Positions 1 to 12,459 are shown, counted from the stretch's first letter. The stretch: 64,000 nucleotides of DNA from Cryptomeria japonica (GCF_030272615.1 NC_081415.1:229918803-229982802); one strand, 5' to 3'. Notes: generated by a model from the letters alone, not told the origin. A program made the numbers and translations.

Positions 1-1328
1 AAAGGTCCTCATATGTTTTGTGATTTCCTTTCTCTTGGTTGCGGGAAGATCCATGCATGAGAGTTGGTAAATTGGCATTGCTGAGAGAACCGACTTAATC
101 ATGGTGGCCTTACCGGTAGAGGATAACAATTTTCCTTTCCAGGAGGAGATCCTATTTGTGATTTTGGAGACCACCTGATCCCATAATTTGGATGATCTAA
201 TTCCCTTGTCTAAGGGGAGTCCTAGGTATTTACATGGTAATTCTCATATTTTGTATTTAAGAATGTTTAAGATCTTCCTTTGGAGTTCTTTATTTGTGTT
301 AAAAAAGGTTATGTTGGACTTCAAAGTGTTGATTTCTTGTCCGCAGATGGTGGAGTAGTTTTTAAAGATTTTTTTGAGTGCTTTTGCTTCTATTGTATTG
401 CTCAGTCCAAACAACACGGTGTCATCAACAAATTGTTGATGGGTAATGGGTTCCATGTCAGAAGTAATTTTAATACCTTTCAGCTGTTGTGTTTCTCTCT
501 CCCTATTGATCATTCTTCCCAATGATTCTGCCATGATGATAAAGAGAAAGGGTGAGAGGGGATCCCCCTGTCTGAGACCTCTTGAGATTTCAAAAAAACC
601 TTATGAGGCCCCATTGATTAGGACTGACACTCTAGGTGTAGCAATGCATTCAAAGACCAGATTAATCCATTGCTTATTGAACCCAAAAGATTCAAGACAT
701 TTGCATAGAAAGTGCCAATCTACTTTGTCATACGCTTTTTTAATATCCAGTTTAATCATCATGCTTGGTACCTTATTTTTTTGTACTGAGTGGATTGCTT
801 CTTGAGCAATGATTATGCCATCATAAGTGGATCTGCCAGGCACAAAACCAGTCTGTTCCTCATTAATGATTATGGGGAGAAGTTTGTGAAGTCTGTTTGC
901 AATTGTTTTTGTGAGTAATTTGTAAAGGGTATTGCATAATGCTATTGGACGGAAATCCTCAAAATTGTCCACTATTTCCTTTTTTGGGATTATAGCTATG
1001 AATGTGTTATTTAGTTCTCTTAGAATCTTTCTCAAGTTCCTCATCCCTTCTAAGGCCTTTGTAATTTCTTTCCCTTGAAGCTCCAACATTTTTGGAAAAA
1101 GTGTGTTGGGAACCCATCAGGGCCAAGGGCCTTATCCGGTCCCATTTGAAATAAAGTTGTTTCCACTTCTTCCATAGATAGTTTTTTATTAAGCATCAAG
1201 CTGTGTTCTTTAGATATTAATTTTGGGATGTATTTTAAGAATTCACTCTCCTTAGTCCACTTGGAGCCTTCTTTATTATTGAGGATAGTTTCAAAATACT
1301 CAACTGATTCCTTGGATATTTGCTCGGG
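1..1328 (-). pseudogene. L1-type LINE reverse transcriptase, decayed fragment
   Basis: This is part of a plant L1-type LINE ORF2 and runs off the left edge of the window. Read on the minus strand, the piece at 1050-1327 carries the start of the RT region (a GPDGFP-type motif near 1110-1130). The piece at 601-1089 carries the PKK, FRPIAL, GFVPGRS and LDIKKAYD blocks, and 1-600 carries RGLRQGDPLSPFLF and FVDD, the usual [YF]xDD catalytic box with Val in place of Ala. The frame is broken near 1085-1110, and an in-frame TAA lies at 601-603 just before the RGLRQGDP block. The region left of 243 still reads as the post-RT part (a SSWKGKLLS-type block). It is a dead copy. The endonuclease domain is absent, because the right end meets an (AAT)n tract and a SINE. 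Confidence 0.88.
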
Positions 1329-1403
1329 ATTATTATTATTATTATTATTATTATTATAATTATTATTATTATGATTATTATTATTATTATTATTATTATT
1401 ATT
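1329..1403. repeat. (ATT)n / (AAT)n microsatellite, probable SINE tail
   Basis: About 75 bp of ATT units with a few substitutions. It lies exactly between the LINE fragment on its left and the 3' side of a minus-strand SINE on its right. Read with the SINE it is an (AAT)n tail, which is the simplest explanation of its position. Confidence 0.9.
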
Positions 1404-1558
1404 GTGTTTGATTAGATTGACCCCAAGACCTTCCCCATCCTTTGGAAGGCCAAGAGTCACAGCTTAGAATTCCTCTTCAGATGTCCCTATTGGGAGTTGA
1501 ACTTGGGTCTCCACCATGAGAACCCAGTGTTTTAACCAGTTAAGCTCAACCCCTTGGA
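1404..1558 (-). mobile_element. tRNA-derived SINE, copy 1
   Basis: On the minus strand the element starts TCCAAGGGGTTGAGC and shows RNA polymerase III internal promoter boxes. The A-box-like sequence is GAGCTTAACTGG. The B box GTTCAACTC matches GWTCRANNC fully and lies about 45 bases downstream. The body is clearly homologous to the insertion at 39018-39292: both share the head, both boxes, a GGGACA stretch and the block GAATTCTAAG..TGTGACTCTTGG. It ends in the (AAT)n tract at 1329-1403. No target duplication is clear, because a candidate solo LTR begins at 1562 directly beyond its 5' end. Confidence 0.7.
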
Positions 1559-1561
1559 TAG

Positions 1562-2545
1562 TGATAACCTAATAATTGATGGGTTGGGTAGCTAGATTAA
1601 CTAATAAGATGATAAATTGATTTGTGCCTCATGACTTAGTCCCAGGGAGGATGTTTTAGGATAATCATGAGAAGGCCGTGAAGACGATAAGCTAATCTCC
1701 CTTAGTCTCTCATAGGTTGAGATGGCTCCACATGCCCATCAGGCTAGTGCCTTGTGTTATTATGTTATTATGTTTTGAGGATGGCATGCGATGACACTCC
1801 ACTCCTACATGTGTTTCCCCTTTATGATTTATGATTATGCTTATTGGATGCATTTATGTCTTAATGAGTTTTATGCCTCTAGGAGTTCATTCTTGTTGTA
1901 TTGTGTGGCTTCTTGCTTGAGAGTCCTTGTGTGGTTAGTCTCTTTGGTTAGAGTGTCAACTTAGGTTTAGAGTATGTGTTGGGACCTTGTGTCATCTCCT
2001 AGCACGGGGGGTGGTTCCTTTGGTTCCACATGGTCGGGTGGTTGGTGTTTTTTAGCCATTGGGATGTTCTCTTGGATTCTTCTTGCGTGGATGTGGATTC
2101 TTCGTCATGATGTACTATGGATGTACCTTGTAGAAGATTTATGTAATGGATATGATAGAATGTATGTAATGTAATATTCTTGAATATAGTAGATGGAATC
2201 TTGTAGTAGAAAGAGTTATGCTCATGATGTATTTAATGTAATCATATTTGTAAGATGAAGGTGAAATATACCTATCATGTGTGTAGTATGTTATTGTGGT
2301 AATGAATTAAGTAATGATGTTGAAGTACCCTAGGGAAAGATTAATGATGTTGTGTTATTTCTGCTTGCGTTATTTGATGAAATGAGCAATGATGTATGTT
2401 CATATGGGTTAGTTGATGGATGAATGTAAATAGATGGAGATGTTATGTATTGCATTAGTTGTTATTAGATGTTAATTAAGAAATTTTTTATCTCCATTTG
2501 CATATTCTTGTTTAGTTTCTTTAGGGTATTTTGGTGGGCATTACA
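1562..2545 (-). mobile_element. dispersed repeat R1 copy 1, candidate solo LTR
   Basis: The segment is related over much of its length to 22800-24972: shared blocks include 1620-1760, 1790-2060 and the last ~30 bp. Read on the minus strand it begins TGTAATGCCCACCAAAATAC and ends TTATCA, so it has the TG...CA ends of an LTR. TGTAAT-type starts are common for plant Ty3/gypsy LTRs. There is no coding, no primer site next to it and no convincing 5-bp target duplication (GATAG left, ACTTA right). The solo-LTR reading is therefore an inference. It is about 1.2 kb shorter than the other copy because the ATG-rich middle is largely missing. Confidence 0.5.
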
Positions 2546-2718
2546 ACTTAAGCAACCTATTTCAACATCTTGCAATTGTTTCCCAACTTTAGTTTACTTA
2601 AAAAATATTAAACAATAATTAAAATTCAACAATCTATCTATAAGAATCTCAATTTAATTTGTCATTTAATTTGTTTTTTAAATTAAAAATAGTATATCAA
2701 AATAACATATAAATCAAA

Positions 2719-2920
2719 TATCCAAAATGCTCTTTGGTTACTCCTCCTTGAGTTGGGTCTGAGTTGTAGATGGTTGGACAAGTCTTTTTCGTTTGTTCGA
2801 CCTTGCTTGTTATGGGCTTGCTTTGATGTGTTGTTTTTATTGCATGCAGGCTTTTCTTTTTGATAGTATCTGACTATGTAAAGGGACGACGCCCTAATTA
2901 ACGCTTCTTTTTTAATCAAA
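2719..2920 (+). mobile_element. 5'-truncated LINE 3' end with 15-bp target duplication
   Basis: A ~200 bp insertion is flanked by the perfect direct repeat AACATATAAATCAAA at 2704-2718 and 2921-2935. It ends ...TTTTTTAATCAAA on the plus strand and contains a GT/T-rich stretch with GGGACGACGCCCTAATTAA near its end, which resembles the 3' untranslated end of plant L1-type LINEs. The length and the A-rich end joined to a target duplication are the hallmarks of target-primed reverse transcription with strong 5' truncation. The LINE family is not identified. Confidence 0.65.
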
Positions 2921-2935
2921 AACATATAAATCAAA

Positions 2936-4547
2936 GAAAGAAAAAATGAAATATCTTAAATAATCAATTTATAAATTAATATATTATTTATTTATATATA
3001 AAATTATAACAAATCTTACATTAAAATATATATTATTATCAATGATATAATTTAAATTTTATATTTATGAAGTTTTTAATAGAGGATATAGAACTACATC
3101 AAGGGATGTATATACAGGACATGGTAATTTTATTAAAGTAGTTTATTAGATTGTAATTTTAGAGATGTATGCTAGTTTTGAATAGTATTGGATGATATTA
3201 TATAAGGAAAATCATGAGAAGCTTAATTTATTAGACTGCAAATCTTAAGCATGTTAGAGACGTATACTAGTTTTGAATAGTGTTGGATAATATTATATAA
3301 GGAAAATCACGAGAGGTATAATTGAACATAAAATAGAATTATAATCATATTTTTATATAAAACAATATATGAAAAATATATAAATTTTCATAATATATGT
3401 ATCTAGATTTAATTTGATTACTACTTTACAAATACAAATGACATTTATTGTTCAATAATTAAGAACATGACAAAAATCTTCATTAATTATATATAAGATT
3501 CAATTCAAATGATTTGATTATGTGGAGAGACATAACTAGAGTCACAACACCATGTATTAATAAAAATTATTAAAAAAAATGTAGACCTCACATATAAAAA
3601 TAATAAAAATTAAAACTAAAATCATAAAATAGCTATTAAGTGAATAAAATTATATAAAACAATTTTTTAAGTAATATACTTACTATAAAATAACTCTTAA
3701 GCAAATAAAATGACTCATTTTTAATATAAACATGCAAAAGTAAAATATAATCGAAATTTTTAAATAAATATTAAAATTGTTATTCATATAAAAAATTAAA
3801 ATACCTAATAAAATAAAACTTAAATTTATTTTTTATTTTTTTTAATAGTTTTTAATATTTATTGTCTTATTATTGAAAATTAAAATAACTCTTTAATATA
3901 CTATTAAATAAATATTATGACAAAAAATCTTACATAAAATTTAAAATGATAAATATTTTAAAAATATTTCTTATTAATTTATATTTTTATTTATTTACGT
4001 TAGGTATTCTAGTTACAATTGAAACTGTACATGATAAGAAGATTTGAAAATGTTATGTTCAAATGAAGTTTACTACACTATAAATATTTCTATTGTTCTC
4101 CATTTGATATTTTACAACATTAGTTATGTCTTAATTTTTTGTAATTTACTACCTAAAATCTTATTCAGTATAAAAACAAGTTATCAAATACACTTGTTTC
4201 AATGTTGTTCATCTATAAATAACTACGGGGAAGTTAGCAACACCTATTAATAAAGTGTAAACAATCAACAAATTATTTAATATTTTTAGAATCCAAAGCT
4301 TTAAATTCAAATTCCTTAAATAATGAATAATGTGACAACTAATTACAATCCATTCAAGGGCTAAAAGAAAATCAAGTTCGTAGAAAAATAAGGTGTCCTA
4401 CTAAACAAGGCCAAAAGGAAGTTGAATTTTCATGGTGTATGTAAGAGAATTTAAATAATGTAGATAGATGTTTTATTCTTAGAATTTGAAATGAAAGTTT
4501 GTGTATGGGAGATTTATTTATTTTAATGGATTTTAATGAATAATAAA
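2936..4547. other. AT-rich spacer without recognisable genes
   Basis: Very AT-rich sequence with only short chance reading frames. The one structure I see is the tandem duplication listed separately at 3140-3330. No RNA gene, LTR end or protein domain is visible. Confidence 0.6.
3140..3330. repeat. 95-bp tandem duplication, also present in part near 40.4 kb
   Basis: The block CTAGTTTTGAATAGT followed by TTGGAT.ATATTATATAAGG occurs at 3172 and again at 3267, a period of 95 bp. A related sequence with a matching order of words (ATTACAAATCTTAA, GAGACGTA, AAAATCA.G) is found at about 40378-40510. It is therefore part of a dispersed repeat of unknown class. Confidence 0.7.
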
Positions 4548-4697
4548 GTTGAATGGAAAGTTTTAATTGTAGGTCTATCAATTATAACTTCTAAACATAT
4601 AAAAAAATTGATAGTAGAAGGTGATTCTATGATTGTGATCAAATCTTTACAAAAGAGATTGAAGCATATCTACACATTAAACAATTATAAGAATTAG
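4548..4697 (+). pseudogene. RNase H-like domain fragment
   Basis: A 49-codon stretch ending in TAG reads like the middle of the plant RNase H-like domain found at the C-terminus of LINE ORF2 and in other retroelement-derived genes. It has an alpha-helix with AL-V-GLS spacing, then KKLIVEGDSMIVIKSLQK, in which the acidic EGDS motif is the family's characteristic catalytic segment. Sequence after the stop keeps a faint resemblance (a helix, then a histidine-containing stretch) but is full of stops. No other LINE part is next to it, so it is a scrap. Confidence 0.6.
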
Positions 4698-5143
4698 GTG
4701 TTCGAGATCAGAAAAAATTTTGAGAAAGCTTTTTATTAGCATTATACACAAACTTTGAACCCTACAACTATTTTTTATCAATTATGAAGTGAATCAAGGT
4801 CCCATTACATTATTTTACAATCATTTGCCTAATTCCTAGAACCATTTAAATTTTAAACCACCTTCATTAAATTCTAATAAACATAATGAGATTTATCTCA
4901 TGACAAAGGAAAACATTTATTGTCTTTTTATCCAAGGTACATGAGTATAACAAGCAATCAATAGTACGCGAGCATAGATCGTTTATCACATTATTGGTAA
5001 TCCTTGTAGATATATTAGTATACTACAACTAATGGAAAGTTAGTGTGTTTTATGGTCATGTGTGCTAAGATTTTAATATCTTAAGCCAAGCTTGTAGATG
5101 GTGATTGTTTTGGAGTATATGTGTCTTTAGGCATGTTTGAATT

Positions 5144-5161
5144 ATACTTGTGCTTTATGTT
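5144..5161. repeat. left target-site duplication of the 5162-6519 insertion
   Basis: ATACTTGTGCTTTATGTT, repeated without mismatch at 6520-6537. Confidence 0.85.
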
Positions 5162-6519
5162 TTTTATATTAAAAGCAGCCAAAACTAGGGGGCTAACCCA
5201 GATACGGTCAAGATAACAGCAGATAAACAACTGTTAGCAAAGAAACAACAAATTCATAGCCTCCTAAACTTTCCTCTATCAAAAAATTTAAACATACTAC
5301 GCATATTAACAGAGTATATTAATGTCTTAGTTAAAATATGCCACACAGGGCAAAATATAGCTAAGTCCGGGATTAACCAACAACCATAACTATAAGCCGA
5401 AAGACCATTAGGGTCATTCAAAAAACCAAAAAACCACTCCAAAGCAAACAAAGTTACTTCTTTTTGCCATGGCTCCTCTTGGGGAGGAGCTTCCTTGCCC
5501 ATTCCTTGGTGAAGAATTTGAAGAGGTCTTTGTAGTCCTCATCCTCCTTTCCTTTTCCTTTGAGGGTGCTTTCCTGCAAGAGATAGAGAGTGGTTGCAGA
5601 TTTGTGCATGACATTCAGTGAAAACCTATAGACATCATGCAACTTATTCTCATTGGCATCCATTCTGTTGGAAATTTCTTGCAATTTCTCAATCATGTCA
5701 TCCACTTTCTTCTCCAAATCTGCCAGTTTGCCTTCCGCTTCCTCCTTGATACTGCTCACTTCCTCCACCACCACCATCTTTTAAAACCTAACAGTAGGGG
5801 ATGAAGAGTTTGCCCGGGATTTGGGATCAACATCTGAGGTCATGGAAGTTTTAGGGCTCTCAAACACATGGGTGGAGCTCGTAGAATGAGGGGCCGAGGT
5901 GGATTGAAATGAGGCCGCATTACCAGAGGAGTTGGACTTCCTAGTATCATGAGATGAGGAGGAGTTCTTTAAGGGTTTCTCTTGGGGTTTGGACACCAAT
6001 CTCACAGAGTAACAAGGAGTGTTAGCTTCATCAGTAATCTCCACATCAGAGTCAATTTGTTGGATTCTCACTTTCTTGGGGGGGTTTTAAATCCTCTGAG
6101 TGGCAAGCACGCTTTTTATTTTTCTTACTAGAGGAGCCAGGTTCGAGCAAATGAGGAGGGCTTATGTCACAGTTGACAGCGGCTATGGCTAGAGAGTAGC
6201 TTTCAAGCACATTTTGGACCGAAATCGTGTGGGGAGGACAGAGGGCCAAGTGGAAATTGTAAAGGCGGAGGAAAAGGCCTTGGTGGAGAATAGTAAAGTC
6301 CTCACCTTTATTCTTGGCTTCAGCGATATCTCTCACATTAGAATCCATAGAATGCAGCCAAAAAAAAGGGGATGGAAATAAGATCCTTATTCCTAAGATG
6401 GTTAAGGAAAGGGAGGTGATAGTAATAGAAAAAACCTCATACCGTCCTTCTAGAGTGAAATACTTCATGATGATGTAGCAGACCTCATCCTGAGGCGACG
6501 TAAGCTCTTCATGATTGAA
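5162..6519 (-). pseudogene. retroposed unknown sequence (processed pseudogene or truncated retroelement)
   Basis: A 1.36-kb insertion between perfect 18-bp repeats (5144-5161 and 6520-6537). On the minus strand it ends in a short A-rich tail (TTTTAATATAAAAA), so it arose by reverse transcription. It reads as one protein-like sequence in three pieces. 6090-6519 carries a segment with IIMKYFTLEGRYE and LHQGLFLRLYNFHLALCPP. 5781-6071 is Ser/Thr-rich. 5454-5777 is a probable coiled coil (KLADLEKKVDDMIEKLQ). The first two pieces are out of frame at a run of seven C/G at 6078-6084, and the next two are separated only by an in-frame TAA at 5781-5783. No start codon lies inside the insertion, so it is 5'-truncated. 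I do not recognise the family. It could be a copy of a host mRNA or part of an uncharacterised LINE. Confidence 0.7.
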
Positions 6520-6537
6520 ATACTTGTGCTTTATGTT

Positions 6538-9260
6538 ATTGAGGTGTTTACTTTTAGTTGTATTGTTTATTATGGCAGTCAAAGGAGCTTAAGAAAAGGG
6601 AAGGAGTCAAAGCATAAAGGAATGGTGGTAGATCATCGTCTCAATGGTACTAGGGTTTATTAAGGGAGATTTGAGAGTGATGGATTTAGAAGATGAACAT
6701 AAATCCAAGGCTCGTATAAGAGGATATTTTATCTCTCAATTGACACATGTACCCTTAGATGTAAACTTCAATTATGACTCCTTAGGTTCTTCCTTTTAGA
6801 TCATTTTAAGAATATAGTGTTGGTCAATGAAGAGGTGGGTGTTGACCCTTCAATTCCAAAAGGTGAGAAGTTATTGGAAGGAGTGTAATTAGTTAATTGA
6901 ATTTCTCCTTGGAGAGAATATAAGTTGAATATTACCAAGTCATACTGAGATTAGGGTGTGCTTAAAGAAAACTACAATGACACTAGGAAAGTGTTAGCTA
7001 TTCAATATGTCAACTATAATCAAGAACATAAGTATCAAGTTGATTTCACCATTCCTATATGTGCAAAGGCACTTATACATCATTTAGGTCATACACTAAA
7101 ACTTTGTAGATGGATTCAAGAGTGGCTGGTTAAATAGAAGAGTTATGGAGGGGGCTATGGATGACAACTTTAGTAGGGAGCATTATGACATTATTTAATT
7201 TTTATTACTGGTATTTGCTATAAATAGACATGTCATTTCTAAATTTTCAATCTAACTACTATTCTAAAATCACCATTTTAAATTATAACTTTTGTTAGTC
7301 TATGAAATGTAAGTAAAATAAACTTATGTAACATTTTTAATCTCTATTTTATAAAGTAACCAACTAATTTAACAACACTCTTTTAATAATTATATATCTG
7401 AATTTAAAAAAATGTGAATCCCAATAAACTTCTCAACTATATCATCTTAAAAAACAAACTCTATGAATGCCCTATAAAACCCACATTATTGCCTTTTAGA
7501 CTTTTACAATTTATTTTATAACATCCTTATCACAAAGGAAAAAAAGTCCACAAAATGAAAAGCATGTGCTTACCTCACAATTCGATTCCATCAACTTCCT
7601 CATTCCTAGTAATCATTATTGTTTCTTTACTCATTACAATACATTTTTCCTACTACTAATCATTCTAGATTGAAATTGCATCAAAGTGCAAAGAAATAAT
7701 TTAATTAGCAAACGGTTAGAATTGTTAATTTTATATTATTTTTTATTCAAATTTGATTGGGTTGCATATGAATATTTTTTAAAAAAAATTAAAAATTTTT
7801 ATTGGAAATTTTTCTTTGATCATAAAAAATCTTTATTCTATTTAATTTTCTAACATTTGCATATTAAATATGAATATTGAAAATAGTTATTTAAAGTGTA
7901 TCGAGATTGGTGTATTTTTATTTTAATAATAGTTGTATATATAAATTTGGTGTATATATATATATAAAACAAATCACAATCATAATTAGATTTTTTTAAA
8001 TTAAATTTAAAAGTATTATAATTATAAAATTTAGTAAAATTAATGTAAAGATATAACGTCATATAGGATATATTGTGTTATTGTAATTATGTGTTAATAA
8101 TGGCTGAAATTATAATCTTACATACATTGATGTTTTTGTATTAACTATTTTATCTTTATCAATTTTGTTTATTAATTCTAAATTTAGTTGTAACTAACTT
8201 ATTATGACAAGGGTCAAAAAAATCATTGGATGAACTCATAGACATAGATGAATATTGCAATAAATGAAAATAAATAAATGAAGAGAAAATACATTATAAT
8301 GTTATAGGAATGAATACAATCCCACTAAAACATCTCATTTATAGATCGAAGTGTTCTCACCATGCCCTTAATTATAAGAAATTTAAAATGAAATGAGTTC
8401 TAACGCCTCCCAAAGTTATCCACAATGATGATTTCATTTTATCCTTTGGTAAGTGATCCAATAATTATAGTAAATAGAAACTACAATGTGTCCAATATTT
8501 TAACCATTGTTTGAGTAGTGTATATCAAGATTTAAGGAAGTATGAACTCTAACATATCTAAAAATTAACTACGTTGTTGATAATTATTTTCCAAAAATAT
8601 GGATACAAAGAGTAGTTCTTGTAAATATTCTAGAAGAAAAGATTGTATTAAAGTAATTTTATCGAGATTGACCTCTCCAAATAAAAGAAGAATCTAATTA
8701 GAGACACAAACCACACACGTGGAACCTGGTTATTACTTCATGGAATATTAAAAGTTACTTTTAAGATATACAACTAATGTTAATTGGCTTAAAGATTTGA
8801 TCTTATGGTAAGAGGGACATGACACATAAAAGAGGAACAATAAAAACTAAGGAAATTTTGTGCCATATGGTGAATAGTTATAGAATAAATAGGAAGCTAA
8901 GTAAAAATTATAGCAAAATTTGATATTTCCATTCATTTTTGTCAAACACCCATTCATCATTAGATATATCAAATCATACACTATGAAATGATGACAATGA
9001 GCTAGCAACTTTAAGGTTATCACATGGCATTTGATTCTATAAATTGTATCTTCTTAATCATCATAACATTTGACATGTTAACATGTGTACCAACCTTGAG
9101 AGCCCTTTCCATGCAACCTTTTAAAAATTCTTAATTTATTCACATTTGTGTAATATTTATAGTTTTTATAATTTTAAACACTTCATTATAAATCATGAGA
9201 TTCAATTTGACACTTCTATAAGAATTTACCTTAAATTTTCAAATAACACCTTGTTGACAT
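6538..9260. other. AT-rich spacer without recognisable genes
   Basis: Sequence at 6600-7190 has somewhat balanced composition and could be old coding or LTR sequence, but no domain can be read through its stops. 7190-9260 is AT-rich with short chance frames only. No LTR ends, RNA genes or arrays are visible. Confidence 0.55.
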
Positions 9261-9270
9261 ATCAATTGGT

Positions 9271-10690
9271 GAATGTTTCCTTTTTTCTTCTTTTTTTTCT
9301 CGGTAATAATTATATTTATTGATATCTAAAGAGTTCGTACATCAAAACCATCCATCGCCCCAAAAAAATTGTTCCTACCAAAAAGGAAATTATGACAAAA
9401 TTACAAATTGTCAAAAAACCTACCAAAAACGCCTTTTGAAAAGGCCCAGAAACAACCCATCCATTACATCAAAAAACCCTAGATTAACATAGTCTAGATC
9501 AACAACAAAAGACATGACATCACTAAGGAAAACATAGAGGCTATCACTCATTGTCCTTTATTCCTACGTCTATTCCTCATCACCCCTGCATGTCGGTTTG
9601 TCATCACCTTTGGGACTCTTGGCCGCAACACCCATCTCGGTTCCTTGGTTGTTGCCTTGGCTTGTGCTATCAGCGCATCCAACTCCCTTATTTCCACCAC
9701 CATCTTAAGTGTGTCCTAGCCATGTGTAGCTTCCACCCTATGATGAAATTTACACATACCCCTCGCCCACTGGAGAAATGGGTACATGCCTGCATTACCA
9801 CTATTAACATCTGTCTCCATTCCTTCTAGTGCTTTGAAACCTACACCTGGCTTGACCCATTCTAAAAGGGAATCCATCCCTACTAGAAAATCATCGTCCA
9901 CAATTGTCTGCATTACCCTTCTCACCATTGCCATGGTTTCTACCAACTCCAAGCCCCACACTGTGATGAGCGAGAAAATATTCATCTTTGTTTTGAATCT
10001 AGATTTGAGCATACTGAAAGTGCCTCCCACCACAATTGCGACACTCTGTGCCAAAATTTCATCTGAGAATTTGAACATTTTCTGCAATTGTCCATGGTGA
10101 TCTCCCTATAAAAAAGCATAAATCTTCCTCTTGCTTTGCAACGAAAAGGTGGCTTCCATCCTCGTCGCTCACTGCCCTACACCCCTCCTCAATTTTGTTT
10201 CAAAACTTTCCCAAGAAACCCTTCAATGTTATCAGTTTCCTTCACAATGAAGTCACAAGCAAATAAGGACGATGTTGAATGCAACCTTGAGTGAATAAAA
10301 AGTCATCATTAATGTCCTTCCTCACAAAACACCAACGCTACCTCTTACTAGCATTCCTCTTTCAATCGTATAGGAACAAATGTAGTGTCATTAAAGACCA
10401 TTGCCCATAACATCTTCAAAAAGAAAATACCGAAAGTCCTCCATTTTGAACTCGCCAACTTTTTCAAAGGTAAGAGCCCATTTAGATAGTATATTAGCCT
10501 CAACATTTCTTGAACGTTTGACATGGCTTAATTGAAAGTCCTCAAAATTTTAAGTTCTTCAATGATATTATGGATCCAACCTTGCATATGACATGCCTCA
10601 ATCCTTTCCATCATTAAAGTCTGAATAATAATTAAAGAATCGTCTTCTAAATGCAATTTTTTAGCACCTAATTGTTTACAGTGTTGGAAA
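9271..10690 (-). pseudogene. 5'-truncated LINE with RNase H C-terminus
   Basis: On the minus strand an RNase H-like domain is readable at about 10430-10680. It has KKLHLEDDSLIIIQTL (the acidic core, with D in place of the usual G), then, after a one-base frame break near 10536, SHVKRSRNVEANILSKWAL, the typical His/Arg plus 'N-x-x-A-x-x-L-S/A' end of the domain. A 123-residue open stretch (9716-10087) lies downstream. The copy ends in ...AATTATTACCGAGAAAAAAAAG at 9285-9305, a typical plant L1 3' end with poly(A). A decayed target duplication is likely: TTGACATATCAATTGGT (about 9254-9270) against TTGACACTCAATTGGT (about 10691-10706). RT and endonuclease are missing. Confidence 0.65.
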
Positions 10691-10706
10691 TTGACACTCA
10701 ATTGGT

Positions 10707-12459
10707 TGGTTTCACTATGTTGTCATTGATGGCAACATGGTATTGTGTTCCGACTTCATACTTTGGTTCAGCTGTGTATTGTAGTGTCCACCCTTGACTT
10801 GACTTGTTTTGACTAGAGTTGACTTTTAATTCATGCGTGATAGACATTATTGGGCATAGGCTATTTCAAATGATTTATATGATGTTGATACTATCATTAT
10901 TGATCGTGTGATTTATTAGTCACAATATACTTATTATGTGATTGATTATCGAAAGATTATATTGATCATGTGATTTTATGAGCATAAGTGTTGATGAATT
11001 TTACATGCCTTACTATAATCATGAATTATACTAATCATGCACTTGATGATGTTTTTTATGTACTGGCCATATTTAATGATTATCTATGATGAGTTGATCG
11101 TATGGTGTGTTTGATTGTTGCCTAAATGTCTTCGGGATAGAGACAATGCCACATCACTCATTGCGAGCAAGATGTGTCGTTGTGATTCTCTAACCCTTGT
11201 TTGTTATAATATATATGCATATGTCGTATCGTTGCTTTGTGGATGCAGGATTTGCAGGTACCAAACACCGACTCCACCTGGCTTCACAGGTCTAAGCGTG
11301 TCTTTAAATCCCAATGGCATATGGTTCAGAGTTGGCACAAGTTCCCCTCACGTACTCTAGGCCTAAGATGTTCACCTTGTCAGGTTATCTTGATGTTAGC
11401 TGATTTGTTGATGTCTTATGTTATTTTGATTTTCCTTTTTGTTGGTCAAGTAAGTGTTGTGGTGTATTGGTTAAGTCTTTTCGTCATGAGTTGGAGGTCT
11501 GGAGTTCAAATCTCTCTAGCTTCTTTTGTGTGAGTTTTGAGGTATGGGTTTCTCATTGTGTGGATTTCTCCTTATAAGGAATTTATTTAAGTGAATAATG
11601 TATTTAATTTAATTGACTTGATCTTTTATTTATTTATTTAATGAAGATTTACTTATTATTTGATCTATTTAATTTAATGTTGAGTATTTGATATTTAATT
11701 TATTAGCTTTCATTTATTGGATTCAATTGAGTTATTATTTATTGGAGTTTTATTTATTTAATTTTATTTATTGATTTCCTATTATTATTAATATTTATTT
11801 ATAAATGTCTATGGTGGAAAATTATTTATTTAATGTTGAAGTGAATTTTATTTATTGAGTGATATTATTTTACCCATTAAGTAATTAAAAGGGGTAATTT
11901 GTATTCTTTTATTTAAAAGTCATTTTCACCCTAGGTCAATGGTTTAATTTATTTTACCTACCCTTGGATTTGATTGGCTGGAAGTTTATGGTAGGTAGAA
12001 AATATATTTTATTTTCTTGAACTTTGGGAAGGTAGGTATGGAATATAATATTTTTGGAATATTTTGATTGGAGAATGGTTTTGCTTGGTTTTGTTTTGAG
12101 TTTTTATTTTTGATAAAAAGGCCTTCACGTGCATTTACGGGGGTTGGCATCTTTGGTGAATGAATTTCTAAGATTAATTTGGAGATTGCTGGTGGTTGGA
12201 TTTGAATTAGTTTAAAGGCTTGGACTGGTTTTTTTTTGGATTCTACATCATATTTTCTTCAATTTTTTGCATTTTCTTGGTGGTTTTACCGACACTTCGC
12301 ATTGTTTTTTTTAAAAGATTGTCTGCAAGGTATCTGAAAGATTGTTTGGGGATTTAGAAAAGAATTTTAAATTGATTCTTATTTTTAGAAATCAGATTTG
12401 GAAGGGATTATTTTATTCTTCTTGTTTTTGAGAAATCAAGTTAGAATGTGAGAAATGGT
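10707..12459. other. spacer, T/GT-rich, no recognisable gene
   Basis: No protein domain is readable. It contains a possible SINE (listed separately). From 11580 on it is rich in TTTATTTA-type words. The start (10715-10800) has words such as TGTCATTGATGGCAAC that also occur near copia LTR ends, so part may be an old LTR. Confidence 0.5.
11455..11590 (+). mobile_element. possible tRNA-derived SINE (second type)
   Basis: GGTGTATTGGTTAAGTC at about 11461-11477 resembles a leucine/serine-type A box. GAGTTCAAATCTC at 11502-11514 is a full match to the B-box pattern. The spacing of about 42 bases is as in tRNAs. Acceptor-stem pairing is not evident and the 3' end and target duplication are not found, so this could be a chance match. 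It differs from the SINE family at 1404 and 39018. Confidence 0.35.

Noticed and set aside
1050-1460. Poly-Asn protein
   Set aside because: The Asn run is the (ATT)n tract between a LINE fragment and a SINE.
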